Positions 11,576 to 25,006 of a DNA stretch of 64,000 bases are shown here, piece after piece. The number at the start of each line of letters is the position of its first letter. Position 1 is the stretch's first letter. The position numbers and the translations under genes are program-made. Source of the stretch: Siphonodentalium dalli. Its lineage: Eukaryota > Mollusca > Scaphopoda > Gadilida > Siphonodentaliidae. The notes beneath the pieces were generated by a model, which ran no database searches, had not been told where the DNA came from, and was given only the letters and a program-made list of their open reading frames with translations. The stretch spans positions 3,406,280 through 3,470,279 of the forward strand of contig CP136064.1 of the NCBI GenBank assembly GCA_032622095.1, written 5' to 3'.

Positions 11576-14500
11576 TTTAGGTTACACTGGTGTAAATAAG
11601 GTTCCGAGTGACATCTAGCGGATGCGGGAGGAATATATAGGAGAGAATAAAATAGACACTGGGCCCTGATTGGTCAATAGCCTTGTGTGCTTTTCACATA
11701 AAAAAATCATCACACCTCTTCCCTATGATTTCCCATAGGTAAAATAACCATTGGCACAGGAACTAACCCTTTGTAGTGAAGTTTGAATATTTTGGTGTGG
11801 TCTAAAATATGACTGTATTTTTTTATGCGGTTCTGACACTAGTTACGAAAACATAAGATTTAAAGGCGAATTCCCTGCTAGACAGACATGATTTTTTTGT
11901 GTAAAAAGTTTCCCAAAATGTCAATTTTTCAGATTTAAAGAAAATTTTGGACCCAACATTTATATTGCCAACACTATACGCTAAAACGTTAGCACTGAGG
12001 CCTATGGGAAACATTTACACCAGTGTAACCTAAAGGGAAAAAATAGCTTTTTATCATTTTTTATTCATGGGAGTCACTTTAAAGCATTTTAATGCATTTT
12101 ACAGAGCCTGGTCTTTCAGTCCAATGAATATCTCATGCTTGGTGTGGCTATTCTTGCTGCTGATGTCTTCTTTCACTTACATCAGCCAAAAAAATAGTAA
12201 GATTTTTCATAAAAAATGCCAATTTTTCAAGGTATTTTCAAAACATTTCAAGGTGGTAATAGTCACATGATAATGCAAATGACCCATAACATGAGCATGT
12301 CAACGACACATATATCAATTGTTATAAGAACCTAATCTAACAAGTATTTTGGATTTTATAGCCAGTGATATACAGATATATATCATAAAAGTGTGTCATT
12401 TCCACTGGTGGGTATGGTCATTTGAAGGTTAATAGCACTAAAACTTGGACACATTTAAGAAAATGCTTCAGCAATTCAAAGAGAGCATATCTTTATTCAA
12501 CTAATTCAATATACACCCACATCCAGTTATCTTGGATCACCCTTGCAGACCTGAAAATGTCATATTTTATTCTTCAATGTGCTGATAAAGTCATGCGCTT
12601 GATGCTCAGCTGATCAGATCTGGACTCAATGACCTCACATCACCAGAAGTTCTCTCATGGAAAGAATATTGTACAGTCTTCCATAGCTGATCCAAGTTTG
12701 CAACACCAGACCCCTAAAACTGAGTGAAAATGGGGCCTGAACATGACTGGTGGTGGAAAACTGTGCCTTTTTGATGAATAATTTGTTAAAGGGGGTGGGG
12801 TTAAATTGTGTGTGATAAATAAAGAACCATAGGGGTGATATTGTTTTTGAACACATTTTTTCCATTGATGAGCAATTCTGAAGAAATGTAGGGAGTTACA
12901 ATTATTCCGCGAAAAAGCGGGGTATCGCTTTAGGTTACACTGGTGTAAATAAGGTTCCGAGTGACATCTAGCGGATGCGGGAGGAATATATAGGAGAGAA
13001 TAAAATAGACACTGGGCCCTGATTGGTCAATAGCCTTGTGTGCTTTTCACATAAAAAAATCATCACACCTCTTCCCTATGATTTCCCATAGGTAAAATAA
13101 CCATTGGCACAGGAACTAACCCTTTGTAGTGAAGTTTGAATATTTTGGTGTGGTCTAAAATATGACTGTATTTTTTTATGCGGTTCTGACACTAGTTACG
13201 AAAACATAAGATTTAAAGGCGAATTCCCTGCTAGACAGACATGATTTTTTTGTGTAAAAAGTTTCCCAAAATGTCAATTTTTCAGATTTAAAGAAAATTT
13301 TGGACCCAACATTTATATTGCCAACACTATACGCTAAAACGTTAGCACTGAGGCCTATGGGAAACATTTACACCAGTGTAACCTAAAGGGAAAAAATAGC
13401 TTTTTATCATTTTTTATTCATGGGAGTCACTTTAAAGCATTTTAATGCATTTTACAGAGCCTGGTCTTTCAGTCCAATGAATATCTCATGCTTGGTGTGG
13501 CTATTCTTGCTGCTGATGTCTTCTTTCACTTACATCAGCCAAAAAAATAGTAAGATTTTTCATAAAAAATGCCAATTTTTCAAGGTATTTTCAAAACATT
13601 TCAAGGTGGTAATAGTCACATGATAATGCAAATGACCCATAACATGAGCATGTCAACGACACATATATCAATTGTTATAAGAACCTAATCTAACAAGTAT
13701 TTTGGATTTTATAGCCAGTGATATACAGATATATATCATAAAAGTGTGTCATTTCCACTGGTGGGTATGGTCATTTGAAGGTTAATAGCACTAAAACTTG
13801 GACACATTTAAGAAAATGCTTCAGCAATTCAAAGAGAGCATATCTTTATTCAACTAATTCAATATACACCCACATCCAGTTATCTTGGATCACCCTTGCA
13901 GACCTGAAAATGTCATATTTTATTCTTCAATGTGCTGATAAAGTCATGCGCTTGATGCTCAGCTGATCAGATCTGGACTCAATGACCTCACATCACCAGA
14001 AGTTCTCTCATGGAAAGAATATTGTACAGTCTTCCATAGCTGATCCAAGTTTGCAACACCAGACCCCTAAAACTGAGTGAAAATGGGGCCTGAACATGAC
14101 TGGTGGTGGAAAACTGTGCCTTTTTGATGAATAATTTGTTAAAGGGGGTGGGGTTAAATTGTGTGTGATAAATAAAGAACCATAGGGGTGATATTGTTTT
14201 TGAACACATTTTTTCCATTGATGAGCAATTCTGAAGAAATGTAGGGAGTTACAATTATTCCGCGAAAAAGCGGGGTATCGCTTTAGGTTACACTGGTGTA
14301 AATAAGGTTCCGAGTGACATCTAGCGGATGCGGGAGGAATATATAGGAGAGAATAAAATAGACACTGGGCCCTGATTGGTCAATAGCCTTGTGTGCTTTT
14401 CACATAAAAAAATCATCACACCTCTTCCCTATGATTTCCCATAGGTAAAATAACCATTGGCACAGGAACTAACCCTTTGTAGTGAAGTTTGAATATTTTG

Positions 14501-17500
14501 GTGTGGTCTAAAATATGACTGTATTTTTTTATGCGGTTCTGACACTAGTTACGAAAACATAAGATTTAAAGGCGAATTCCCTGCTAGACAGACATGATTT
14601 TTTTGTGTAAAAAGTTTCCCAAAATGTCAATTTTTCAGATTTAAAGAAAATTTTGGACCCAACATTTATATTGCCAACACTATACGCTAAAACGTTAGCA
14701 CTGAGGCCTATGGGAAACATTTACACCAGTGTAACCTAAAGGGAAAAAATAGCTTTTTATCATTTTTTATTCATGGGAGTCACTTTAAAGCATTTTAATG
14801 CATTTTACAGAGCCTGGTCTTTCAGTCCAATGAATATCTCATGCTTGGTGTGGCTATTCTTGCTGCTGATGTCTTCTTTCACTTACATCAGCCAAAAAAA
14901 TAGTAAGATTTTTCATAAAAAATGCCAATTTTTCAAGGTATTTTCAAAACATTTCAAGGTGGTAATAGTCACATGATAATGCAAATGACCCATAACATGA
15001 GCATGTCAACGACACATATATCAATTGTTATAAGAACCTAATCTAACAAGTATTTTGGATTTTATAGCCAGTGATATACAGATATATATCATAAAAGTGT
15101 GTCATTTCCACTGGTGGGTATGGTCATTTGAAGGTTAATAGCACTAAAACTTGGACACATTTAAGAAAATGCTTCAGCAATTCAAAGAGAGCATATCTTT
15201 ATTCAACTAATTCAATATACACCCACATTCAGTTATCTTGGATCACCCTTGCAGACCTGAAAATGTCATATTTTATTCTTCAATGTGCTGATAAAGTCAT
15301 GCGCTTGATGCTCAGCTGATCAGATCTGGACTCAATGACCTCACATCACCAGAAGTTCTCTCATGGAAAGAATATTGTACAGTCTTCCATAGCTGATCCA
15401 AGTTTGCAACACCAGACCCCTAAAACTGAGTGAAAATGGGGCCTGAACATGACTGGTGGTGGAAAACTGTGCCTTTTTGATGAATAATTTGTTAAAGGGG
15501 GTGGGGTTAAATTGTGTGTGATAAATAAAGAACCATAGGGGTGATATTGTTTTTGAACACATTTTTTCCATTGATGAGCAATTCTGAAGAAATGTAGGGA
15601 GTTACAATTATTCCGCGAAAAAGCGGGGTATCGCTTTAGGTTACACTGGTGTAAATAAGGTTCCGAGTGACATCTAGCGGATGCGGGAGGAATATATAGG
15701 AGAGAATAAAATAGACACTGGGCCCTGATTGGTCAATAGCCTTGTGTGCTTTTCACATAAAAAAATCATCACACCTCTTCCCTATGATTTCCCATAGGTA
15801 AAATAACCATTGGCACAGGAACTAACCCTTTGTAGTGAAGTTTGAATATTTTGGTGTGGTCTAAAATATGACTGTATTTTTTTATGCGGTTCTGACACTA
15901 GTTACGAAAACATAAGATTTAAAGGCGAATTCCCTGCTAGACAGACATGATTTTTTTGTGTAAAAAGTTTCCCAAAATGTCAATTTTTCAGATTTAAAGA
16001 AAATTTTGGACCCAACATTTATATTGCCAACACTATACGCTAAAACGTTAGCACTGAGGCCTATGGGAAACATTTACACCAGTGTAACCTAAAGGGAAAA
16101 AATAGCTTTTTATCATTTTTTATTCATGGGAGTCACTTTAAAGCATTTTAATGCATTTTACAGAGCCTGGTCTTTCAGTCCAATGAATATCTCATGCTTG
16201 GTGTGGCTATTCTTGCTGCTGATGTCTTCTTTCACTTACATCAGCCAAAAAAATAGTAAGATTTTTCATAAAAAATGCCAATTTTTCAAGGTATTTTCAA
16301 AACATTTCAAGGTGGTAATAGTCACATGATAATGCAAATGACCCATAACATGAGCATGTCAACGACACATATATCAATTGTTATAAGAACCTAATCTAAC
16401 AAGTATTTTGGATTTTATAGCCAGTGATATACAGATATATATCATAAAAGTGTGTCATTTCCACTGGTGGGTATGGTCATTTGAAGGTTAATAGCACTAA
16501 AACTTGGACACATTTAAGAAAATGCTTCAGCAATTCAAAGAGAGCATATCTTTATTCAACTAATTCAATATACACCCACATCCAGTTATCTTGGATCACC
16601 CTTGCAGACCTGAAAATGTCATATTTTATTCTTCAATGTGCTGATAAAGTCATGCGCTTGATGCTCAGCTGATCAGATCTGGACTCAATGACCTCACATC
16701 ACCAGAAGTTCTCTCATGGAAAGAATATTGTACAGTCTTCCATAGCTGATCCAAGTTTGCAACACCAGACCCCTAAAACTGAGTGAAAATGGGGCCTGAA
16801 CATGACTGGTGGTGGAAAACTGTGCCTTTTTGATGAATAATTTGTTAAAGGGGGTGGGGTTAAATTGTGTGTGATAAATAAAGAACCATAGGGGTGATAT
16901 TGTTTTTGAACACATTTTTTCCATTGATGAGCAATTCTGAAGAAATGTAGGGAGTTACAATTATTCCGCGAAAAAGCGGGGTATCGCTTTAGGTTACACT
17001 GGTGTAAATAAGGTTCCGAGTGACATCTAGCGGATGCGGGAGGAATATATAGGAGAGAATAAAATAGACACTGGGCCCTGATTGGTCAATAGCCTTGTGT
17101 GCTTTTCACATAAAAAAATCATCACACCTCTTCCCTATGATTTCCCATAGGTAAAATAACCATTGGCACAGGAACTAACCCTTTGTAGTGAAGTTTGAAT
17201 ATTTTGGTGTGGTCTAAAATATGACTGTATTTTTTTATGCGGTTCTGACACTAGTTACGAAAACATAAGATTTAAAGGCGAATTCCCTGCTAGACAGACA
17301 TGATTTTTTTGTGTAAAAAGTTTCCCAAAATGTCAATTTTTCAGATTTAAAGAAAATTTTGGACCCAACATTTATATTGCCAACACTATACGCTAAAACG
17401 TTAGCACTGAGGCCTATGGGAAACATTTACACCAGTGTAACCTAAAGGGAAAAAATAGCTTTTTATCATTTTTTATTCATGGGAGTCACTTTAAAGCATT

Positions 17501-20500
17501 TTAATGCATTTTACAGAGCCTGGTCTTTCAGTCCAATGAATATCTCATGCTTGGTGTGGCTATTCTTGCTGCTGATGTCTTCTTTCACTTACATCAGCCA
17601 AAAAAATAGTAAGATTTTTCATAAAAAATGCCAATTTTTCAAGGTATTTTCAAAACATTTCAAGGTGGTAATAGTCACATGATAATGCAAATGACCCATA
17701 ACATGAGCATGTCAACGACACATATATCAATTGTTATAAGAACCTAATCTAACAAGTATTTTGGATTTTATAGCCAGTGATATACAGATATATATCATAA
17801 AAGTGTGTCATTTCCACTGGTGGGTATGGTCATTTGAAGGTTAATAGCACTAAAACTTGGACACATTTAAGAAAATGCTTCAGCAATTCAAAGAGAGCAT
17901 ATCTTTATTCAACTAATTCAATATACACCCACATTCAGTTATCTTGGATCACCCTTGCAGACCTGAAAATGTCATATTTTATTCTTCAATGTGCTGATAA
18001 AGTCATGCGCTTGATGCTCAGCTGATCAGATCTGGACTCAATGACCTCACATCACCAGAAGTTCTCTCATGGAAAGAATATTGTACAGTCTTCCATAGCT
18101 GATCCAAGTTTGCAACACCAGACCCCTAAAACTGAGTGAAAATGGGGCCTGAACATGACTGGTGGTGGAAAACTGTGCCTTTTTGATGAATAATTTGTTA
18201 AAGGGGGTGGGGTTAAATTGTGTGTGATAAATAAAGAACCATAGGGGTGATATTGTTTTTGAACACATTTTTTCCATTGATGAGCAATTCTGAAGAAATG
18301 TAGGGAGTTACAATTATTCCGCGAAAAAGCGGGGTATCGCTTTAGGTTACACTGGTGTAAATAAGGTTCCGAGTGACATCTAGCGGATGCGGGAGGAATA
18401 TATAGGAGAGAATAAAATAGACACTGGGCCCTGATTGGTCAATAGCCTTGTGTGCTTTTCACATAAAAAAATCATCACACCTCTTCCCTATGATTTCCCA
18501 TAGGTAAAATAACCATTGGCACAGGAACTAACCCTTTGTAGTGAAGTTTGAATATTTTGGTGTGGTCTAAAATATGACTGTATTTTTTTATGCGGTTCTG
18601 ACACTAGTTACGAAAACATAAGATTTAAAGGCGAATTCCCTGCTAGACAGACATGATTTTTTTGTGTAAAAAGTTTCCCAAAATGTCAATTTTTCAGATT
18701 TAAAGAAAATTTTGGACCCAACATTTATATTGCCAACACTATACGCTAAAACGTTAGCACTGAGGCCTATGGGAAACATTTACACCAGTGTAACCTAAAG
18801 GGAAAAAATAGCTTTTTATCATTTTTTATTCATGGGAGTCACTTTAAAGCATTTTAATGCATTTTACAGAGCCTGGTCTTTCAGTCCAATGAATATCTCA
18901 TGCTTGGTGTGGCTATTCTTGCTGCTGATGTCTTCTTTCACTTACATCAGCCAAAAAAATAGTAAGATTTTTCATAAAAAATGCCAATTTTTCAAGGTAT
19001 TTTCAAAACATTTCAAGGTGGTAATAGTCACATGATAATGCAAATGACCCATAACATGAGCATGTCAACGACACATATATCAATTGTTATAAGAACCTAA
19101 TCTAACAAGTATTTTGGATTTTATAGCCAGTGATATACAGATATATATCATAAAAGTGTGTCATTTCCACTGGTGGGTATGGTCATTTGAAGGTTAATAG
19201 CACTAAAACTTGGACACATTTAAGAAAATGCTTCAGCAATTCAAAGAGAGCATATCTTTATTCAACTAATTCAATATACACCCACATCCAGTTATCTTGG
19301 ATCACCCTTGCAGACCTGAAAATGTCATATTTTATTCTTCAATGTGCTGATAAAGTCATGCGCTTGATGCTCAGCTGATCAGATCTGGACTCAATGACCT
19401 CACATCACCAGAAGTTCTCTCATGGAAAGAATATTGTACAGTCTTCCATAGCTGATCCAAGTTTGCAACACCAGACCCCTAAAACTGAGTGAAAATGGGG
19501 CCTGAACATGACTGGTGGTGGAAAACTGTGCCTTTTTGATGAATAATTTGTTAAAGGGGGTGGGGTTAAATTGTGTGTGATAAATAAAGAACCATAGGGG
19601 TGATATTGTTTTTGAACACATTTTTTCCATTGATGAGCAATTCTGAAGAAATGTAGGGAGTTACAATTATTCCGCGAAAAAGCGGGGTATCGCTTTAGGT
19701 TACACTGGTGTAAATAAGGTTCCGAGTGACATCTAGCGGATGCGGGAGGAATATATAGGAGAGAATAAAATAGACACTGGGCCCTGATTGGTCAATAGCC
19801 TTGTGTGCTTTTCACATAAAAAAATCATCACACCTCTTCCCTATGATTTCCCATAGGTAAAATAACCATTGGCACAGGAACTAACCCTTTGTAGTGAAGT
19901 TTGAATATTTTGGTGTGGTCTAAAATATGACTGTATTTTTTTATGCGGTTCTGACACTAGTTACGAAAACATAAGATTTAAAGGCGAATTCCCTGCTAGA
20001 CAGACATGATTTTTTTGTGTAAAAAGTTTCCCAAAATGTCAATTTTTCAGATTTAAAGAAAATTTTGGACCCAACATTTATATTGCCAACACTATACGCT
20101 AAAACGTTAGCACTGAGGCCTATGGGAAACATTTACACCAGTGTAACCTAAAGGGAAAAAATAGCTTTTTATCATTTTTTATTCATGGGAGTCACTTTAA
20201 AGCATTTTAATGCATTTTACAGAGCCTGGTCTTTCAGTCCAATGAATATCTCATGCTTGGTGTGGCTATTCTTGCTGCTGATGTCTTCTTTCACTTACAT
20301 CAGCCAAAAAAATAGTAAGATTTTTCATAAAAAATGCCAATTTTTCAAGGTATTTTCAAAACATTTCAAGGTGGTAATAGTCACATGATAATGCAAATGA
20401 CCCATAACATGAGCATGTCAACGACACATATATCAATTGTTATAAGAACCTAATCTAACAAGTATTTTGGATTTTATAGCCAGTGATATACAGATATATA

Positions 20501-23500
20501 TCATAAAAGTGTGTCATTTCCACTGGTGGGTATGGTCATTTGAAGGTTAATAGCACTAAAACTTGGACACATTTAAGAAAATGCTTCAGCAATTCAAAGA
20601 GAGCATATCTTTATTCAACTAATTCAATATACACCCACATTCAGTTATCTTGGATCACCCTTGCAGACCTGAAAATGTCATATTTTATTCTTCAATGTGC
20701 TGATAAAGTCATGCGCTTGATGCTCAGCTGATCAGATCTGGACTCAATGACCTCACATCACCAGAAGTTCTCTCATGGAAAGAATATTGTACAGTCTTCC
20801 ATAGCTGATCCAAGTTTGCAACACCAGACCCCTAAAACTGAGTGAAAATGGGGCCTGAACATGACTGGTGGTGGAAAACTGTGCCTTTTTGATGAATAAT
20901 TTGTTAAAGGGGGTGGGGTTAAATTGTGTGTGATAAATAAAGAACCATAGGGGTGATATTGTTTTTGAACACATTTTTTCCATTGATGAGCAATTCTGAA
21001 GAAATGTAGGGAGTTACAATTATTCCGCGAAAAAGCGGGGTATCGCTTTAGGTTACACTGGTGTAAATAAGGTTCCGAGTGACATCTAGCGGATGCGGGA
21101 GGAATATATAGGAGAGAATAAAATAGACACTGGGCCCTGATTGGTCAATAGCCTTGTGTGCTTTTCACATAAAAAAATCATCACACCTCTTCCCTATGAT
21201 TTCCCATAGGTAAAATAACCATTGGCACAGGAACTAACCCTTTGTAGTGAAGTTTGAATATTTTGGTGTGGTCTAAAATATGACTGTATTTTTTTATGCG
21301 GTTCTGACACTAGTTACGAAAACATAAGATTTAAAGGCGAATTCCCTGCTAGACAGACATGATTTTTTTGTGTAAAAAGTTTCCCAAAATGTCAATTTTT
21401 CAGATTTAAAGAAAATTTTGGACCCAACATTTATATTGCCAACACTATACGCTAAAACGTTAGCACTGAGGCCTATGGGAAACATTTACACCAGTGTAAC
21501 CTAAAGGGAAAAAATAGCTTTTTATCATTTTTTATTCATGGGAGTCACTTTAAAGCATTTTAATGCATTTTACAGAGCCTGGTCTTTCAGTCCAATGAAT
21601 ATCTCATGCTTGGTGTGGCTATTCTTGCTGCTGATGTCTTCTTTCACTTACATCAGCCAAAAAAATAGTAAGATTTTTCATAAAAAATGCCAATTTTTCA
21701 AGGTATTTTCAAAACATTTCAAGGTGGTAATAGTCACATGATAATGCAAATGACCCATAACATGAGCATGTCAACGACACATATATCAATTGTTATAAGA
21801 ACCTAATCTAACAAGTATTTTGGATTTTATAGCCAGTGATATACAGATATATATCATAAAAGTGTGTCATTTCCACTGGTGGGTATGGTCATTTGAAGGT
21901 TAATAGCACTAAAACTTGGACACATTTAAGAAAATGCTTCAGCAATTCAAAGAGAGCATATCTTTATTCAACTAATTCAATATACACCCACATCCAGTTA
22001 TCTTGGATCACCCTTGCAGACCTGAAAATGTCATATTTTATTCTTCAATGTGCTGATAAAGTCATGCGCTTGATGCTCAGCTGATCAGATCTGGACTCAA
22101 TGACCTCACATCACCAGAAGTTCTCTCATGGAAAGAATATTGTACAGTCTTCCATAGCTGATCCAAGTTTGCAACACCAGACCCCTAAAACTGAGTGAAA
22201 ATGGGGCCTGAACATGACTGGTGGTGGAAAACTGTGCCTTTTTGATGAATAATTTGTTAAAGGGGGTGGGGTTAAATTGTGTGTGATAAATAAAGAACCA
22301 TAGGGGTGATATTGTTTTTGAACACATTTTTTCCATTGATGAGCAATTCTGAAGAAATGTAGGGAGTTACAATTATTCCGCGAAAAAGCGGGGTATCGCT
22401 TTAGGTTACACTGGTGTAAATAAGGTTCCGAGTGACATCTAGCGGATGCGGGAGGAATATATAGGAGAGAATAAAATAGACACTGGGCCCTGATTGGTCA
22501 ATAGCCTTGTGTGCTTTTCACATAAAAAAATCATCACACCTCTTCCCTATGATTTCCCATAGGTAAAATAACCATTGGCACAGGAACTAACCCTTTGTAG
22601 TGAAGTTTGAATATTTTGGTGTGGTCTAAAATATGACTGTATTTTTTTATGCGGTTCTGACACTAGTTACGAAAACATAAGATTTAAAGGCGAATTCCCT
22701 GCTAGACAGACATGATTTTTTTGTGTAAAAAGTTTCCCAAAATGTCAATTTTTCAGATTTAAAGAAAATTTTGGACCCAACATTTATATTGCCAACACTA
22801 TACGCTAAAACGTTAGCACTGAGGCCTATGGGAAACATTTACACCAGTGTAACCTAAAGGGAAAAAATAGCTTTTTATCATTTTTTATTCATGGGAGTCA
22901 CTTTAAAGCATTTTAATGCATTTTACAGAGCCTGGTCTTTCAGTCCAATGAATATCTCATGCTTGGTGTGGCTATTCTTGCTGCTGATGTCTTCTTTCAC
23001 TTACATCAGCCAAAAAAATAGTAAGATTTTTCATAAAAAATGCCAATTTTTCAAGGTATTTTCAAAACATTTCAAGGTGGTAATAGTCACATGATAATGC
23101 AAATGACCCATAACATGAGCATGTCAACGACACATATATCAATTGTTATAAGAACCTAATCTAACAAGTATTTTGGATTTTATAGCCAGTGATATACAGA
23201 TATATATCATAAAAGTGTGTCATTTCCACTGGTGGGTATGGTCATTTGAAGGTTAATAGCACTAAAACTTGGACACATTTAAGAAAATGCTTCAGCAATT
23301 CAAAGAGAGCATATCTTTATTCAACTAATTCAATATACACCCACATTCAGTTATCTTGGATCACCCTTGCAGACCTGAAAATGTCATATTTTATTCTTCA
23401 ATGTGCTGATAAAGTCATGCGCTTGATGCTCAGCTGATCAGATCTGGACTCAATGACCTCACATCACCAGAAGTTCTCTCATGGAAAGAATATTGTACAG

Positions 23501-24211
23501 TCTTCCATAGCTGATCCAAGTTTGCAACACCAGACCCCTAAAACTGAGTGAAAATGGGGCCTGAACATGACTGGTGGTGGAAAACTGTGCCTTTTTGATG
23601 AATAATTTGTTAAAGGGGGTGGGGTTAAATTGTGTGTGATAAATAAAGAACCATAGGGGTGATATTGTTTTTGAACACATTTTTTCCATTGATGAGCAAT
23701 TCTGAAGAAATGTAGGGAGTTACAATTATTCCGCGAAAAAGCGGGGTATCGCTTTAGGTTACACTGGTGTAAATAAGGTTCCGAGTGACATCTAGCGGAT
23801 GCGGGAGGAATATATAGGAGAGAATAAAATAGACACTGGGCCCTGATTGGTCAATAGCCTTGTGTGCTTTTCACATAAAAAAATCATCACACCTCTTCCC
23901 TATGATTTCCCATAGGTAAAATAACCATTGGCACAGGAACTAACCCTTTGTAGTGAAGTTTGAATATTTTGGTGTGGTCTAAAATATGACTGTATTTTTT
24001 TATGCGGTTCTGACACTAGTTACGAAAACATAAGATTTAAAGGCGAATTCCCTGCTAGACAGACATGATTTTTTTGTGTAAAAAGTTTCCCAAAATGTCA
24101 ATTTTTCAGATTTAAAGAAAATTTTGGACCCAACATTTATATTGCCAACACTATACGCTAAAACGTTAGCACTGAGGCCTATGGGAAACATTTACACCAG
24201 TGTAACCTTTA
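11576..24211. repeat. 12.6-kb tandem array: ten 451-bp inverted-end modules alternating with nine spacers
   Basis: The period is exactly 1353 bp. Each unit has a 451-bp module with inverted ends (GGTTACACTGGTGTAAAT and ATTTACACCAGTGTAACC) and a spacer of about 902 bp ending in CCGCGAAAAAGCGGGG. The array starts and ends with the module, giving ten modules and nine spacers. TTTA lies directly outside both ends (11576-11579 and 24208-24211), consistent with one 4-bp target duplication for the entire block. Copies look identical except for a C/T site in the spacer (first at 12523). The small open frames in each unit (63, 67, 63 and 76 codons) resemble no protein and repeat only because the DNA repeats. 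Confidence 0.97.
11580..12030. mobile_element. Module of the array: 451-bp terminally inverted element (first of ten)
   Basis: The ends are 18-bp inverted repeats and no transposase is encoded. Further copies start every 1353 bp up to 23757. Within the array the module is preceded by TTTA and followed by TAAA. Only the outermost right end is followed by TTTA. It could be a MITE of a 4-bp-target superfamily, or it could act as the direct terminal repeat of a larger non-coding element. Confidence 0.8.
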
Positions 24212-24324
24212 ATCACAAATTGATTATCCTGGAATTTCATTCAGATTTCTCTGTGATGCATTGTTATTGAATAAGTGAGAATTCTGATGTTATCAGAAAT
24301 GTGTCTGTCCTGCATGCACAAATA
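24212..24324. repeat. Start of a further 0.9-kb repeat copy
   Basis: GAATAAGTGAGAATTCTGAT followed by GTTATCAGAAATGTGTCTG resumes the degenerate repeat seen at 3-11 kb. The array therefore lies inside that old repeat field. Confidence 0.6.
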
Positions 24325-24542
24325 TACAGTAATGCCCTAAATAATCGACTCCTTAACAACAGCAGAATTATGGGTAATTTTTCAGGATTTAGTCGGAAAT
24401 ACGGCTTGTTGCCATTCATCGGAAAGCTCTCAGTGAGAGCTTTCCGATGAATGGCAAAAAGCCATATTTTCGACTAAATCCTGAAAAGTTACCCATAATT
24501 CTGCTGTGGTTTAAGGAGTCGATTATTTAGGGCATTACTGTA
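24325..24542. mobile_element. TA-flanked pogo-like MITE (family E)
   Basis: TACAGTAATGCCCTAA to GGCATTACTGTA palindrome, full length, with a GCTCTCAGTGAGAGC centre. Confidence 0.88.
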
Positions 24543-24786
24543 GATGCTCATTATAGCTACCTGTATTTGGGATGATCAACTCAGTTTATTGATACGTACA
24601 GAAAACTTTTGATTTTAAGTTGTGTACTCTCCGGTGCCTAATAATTATGCCAGCACGATTATTAATTTTGGAGAAAAATACCCAACGATCTGAACGATCA
24701 ATATTATTTGGCATTTAGACATAGAGTGAAATTACCATCACTCTTATTAATTTCAGCATAAATCCCCATCCATCACTATTATTAGG
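24543..24786. other. Unassigned DNA
   Basis: AT-rich spacer between two family-E MITEs. No gene was seen. Confidence 0.4.
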
Positions 24787-24970
24787 TACAGTAATGCTCT
24801 AAGTAATCGACCTCTTAACCAAAGCAGAATTATGGGTAACTTTTCAGGATTTAGTCGGAAATATGGCTTGTTGCCATTCATCAGAAAGTTCTAAATTTCC
24901 GACTAAATCCTGAAAAGTTACCCATAATTCTGCTTTGGTTAAGAGGTCGATTACTTAGAGCATTACTGTA
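24787..24970. mobile_element. TA-flanked pogo-like MITE (family E), centre deleted
   Basis: Same ends as the other copies (TACAGTAATGCTCTAAG and AGCATTACTGTA). About 30 bp around the loop are missing. Confidence 0.85.
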
Positions 24971-25006
24971 CATGAGAGTAGTTGACATCTGCACATGGTA
25001 TAATAT

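Noticed and set aside
11823..24191. Repeated frames of 63, 67, 63 and 76 codons in each 1353-bp unit
   Set aside because: They overlap on both strands, have no recognisable motifs, and recur only because the DNA recurs.
11576..24211. Array of LTR retrotransposons sharing LTRs
   Set aside because: The module ends are inverted repeats and not TG...CA. No primer-binding site, clear polypurine tract or gag/pol was seen. The layout is only formally similar.
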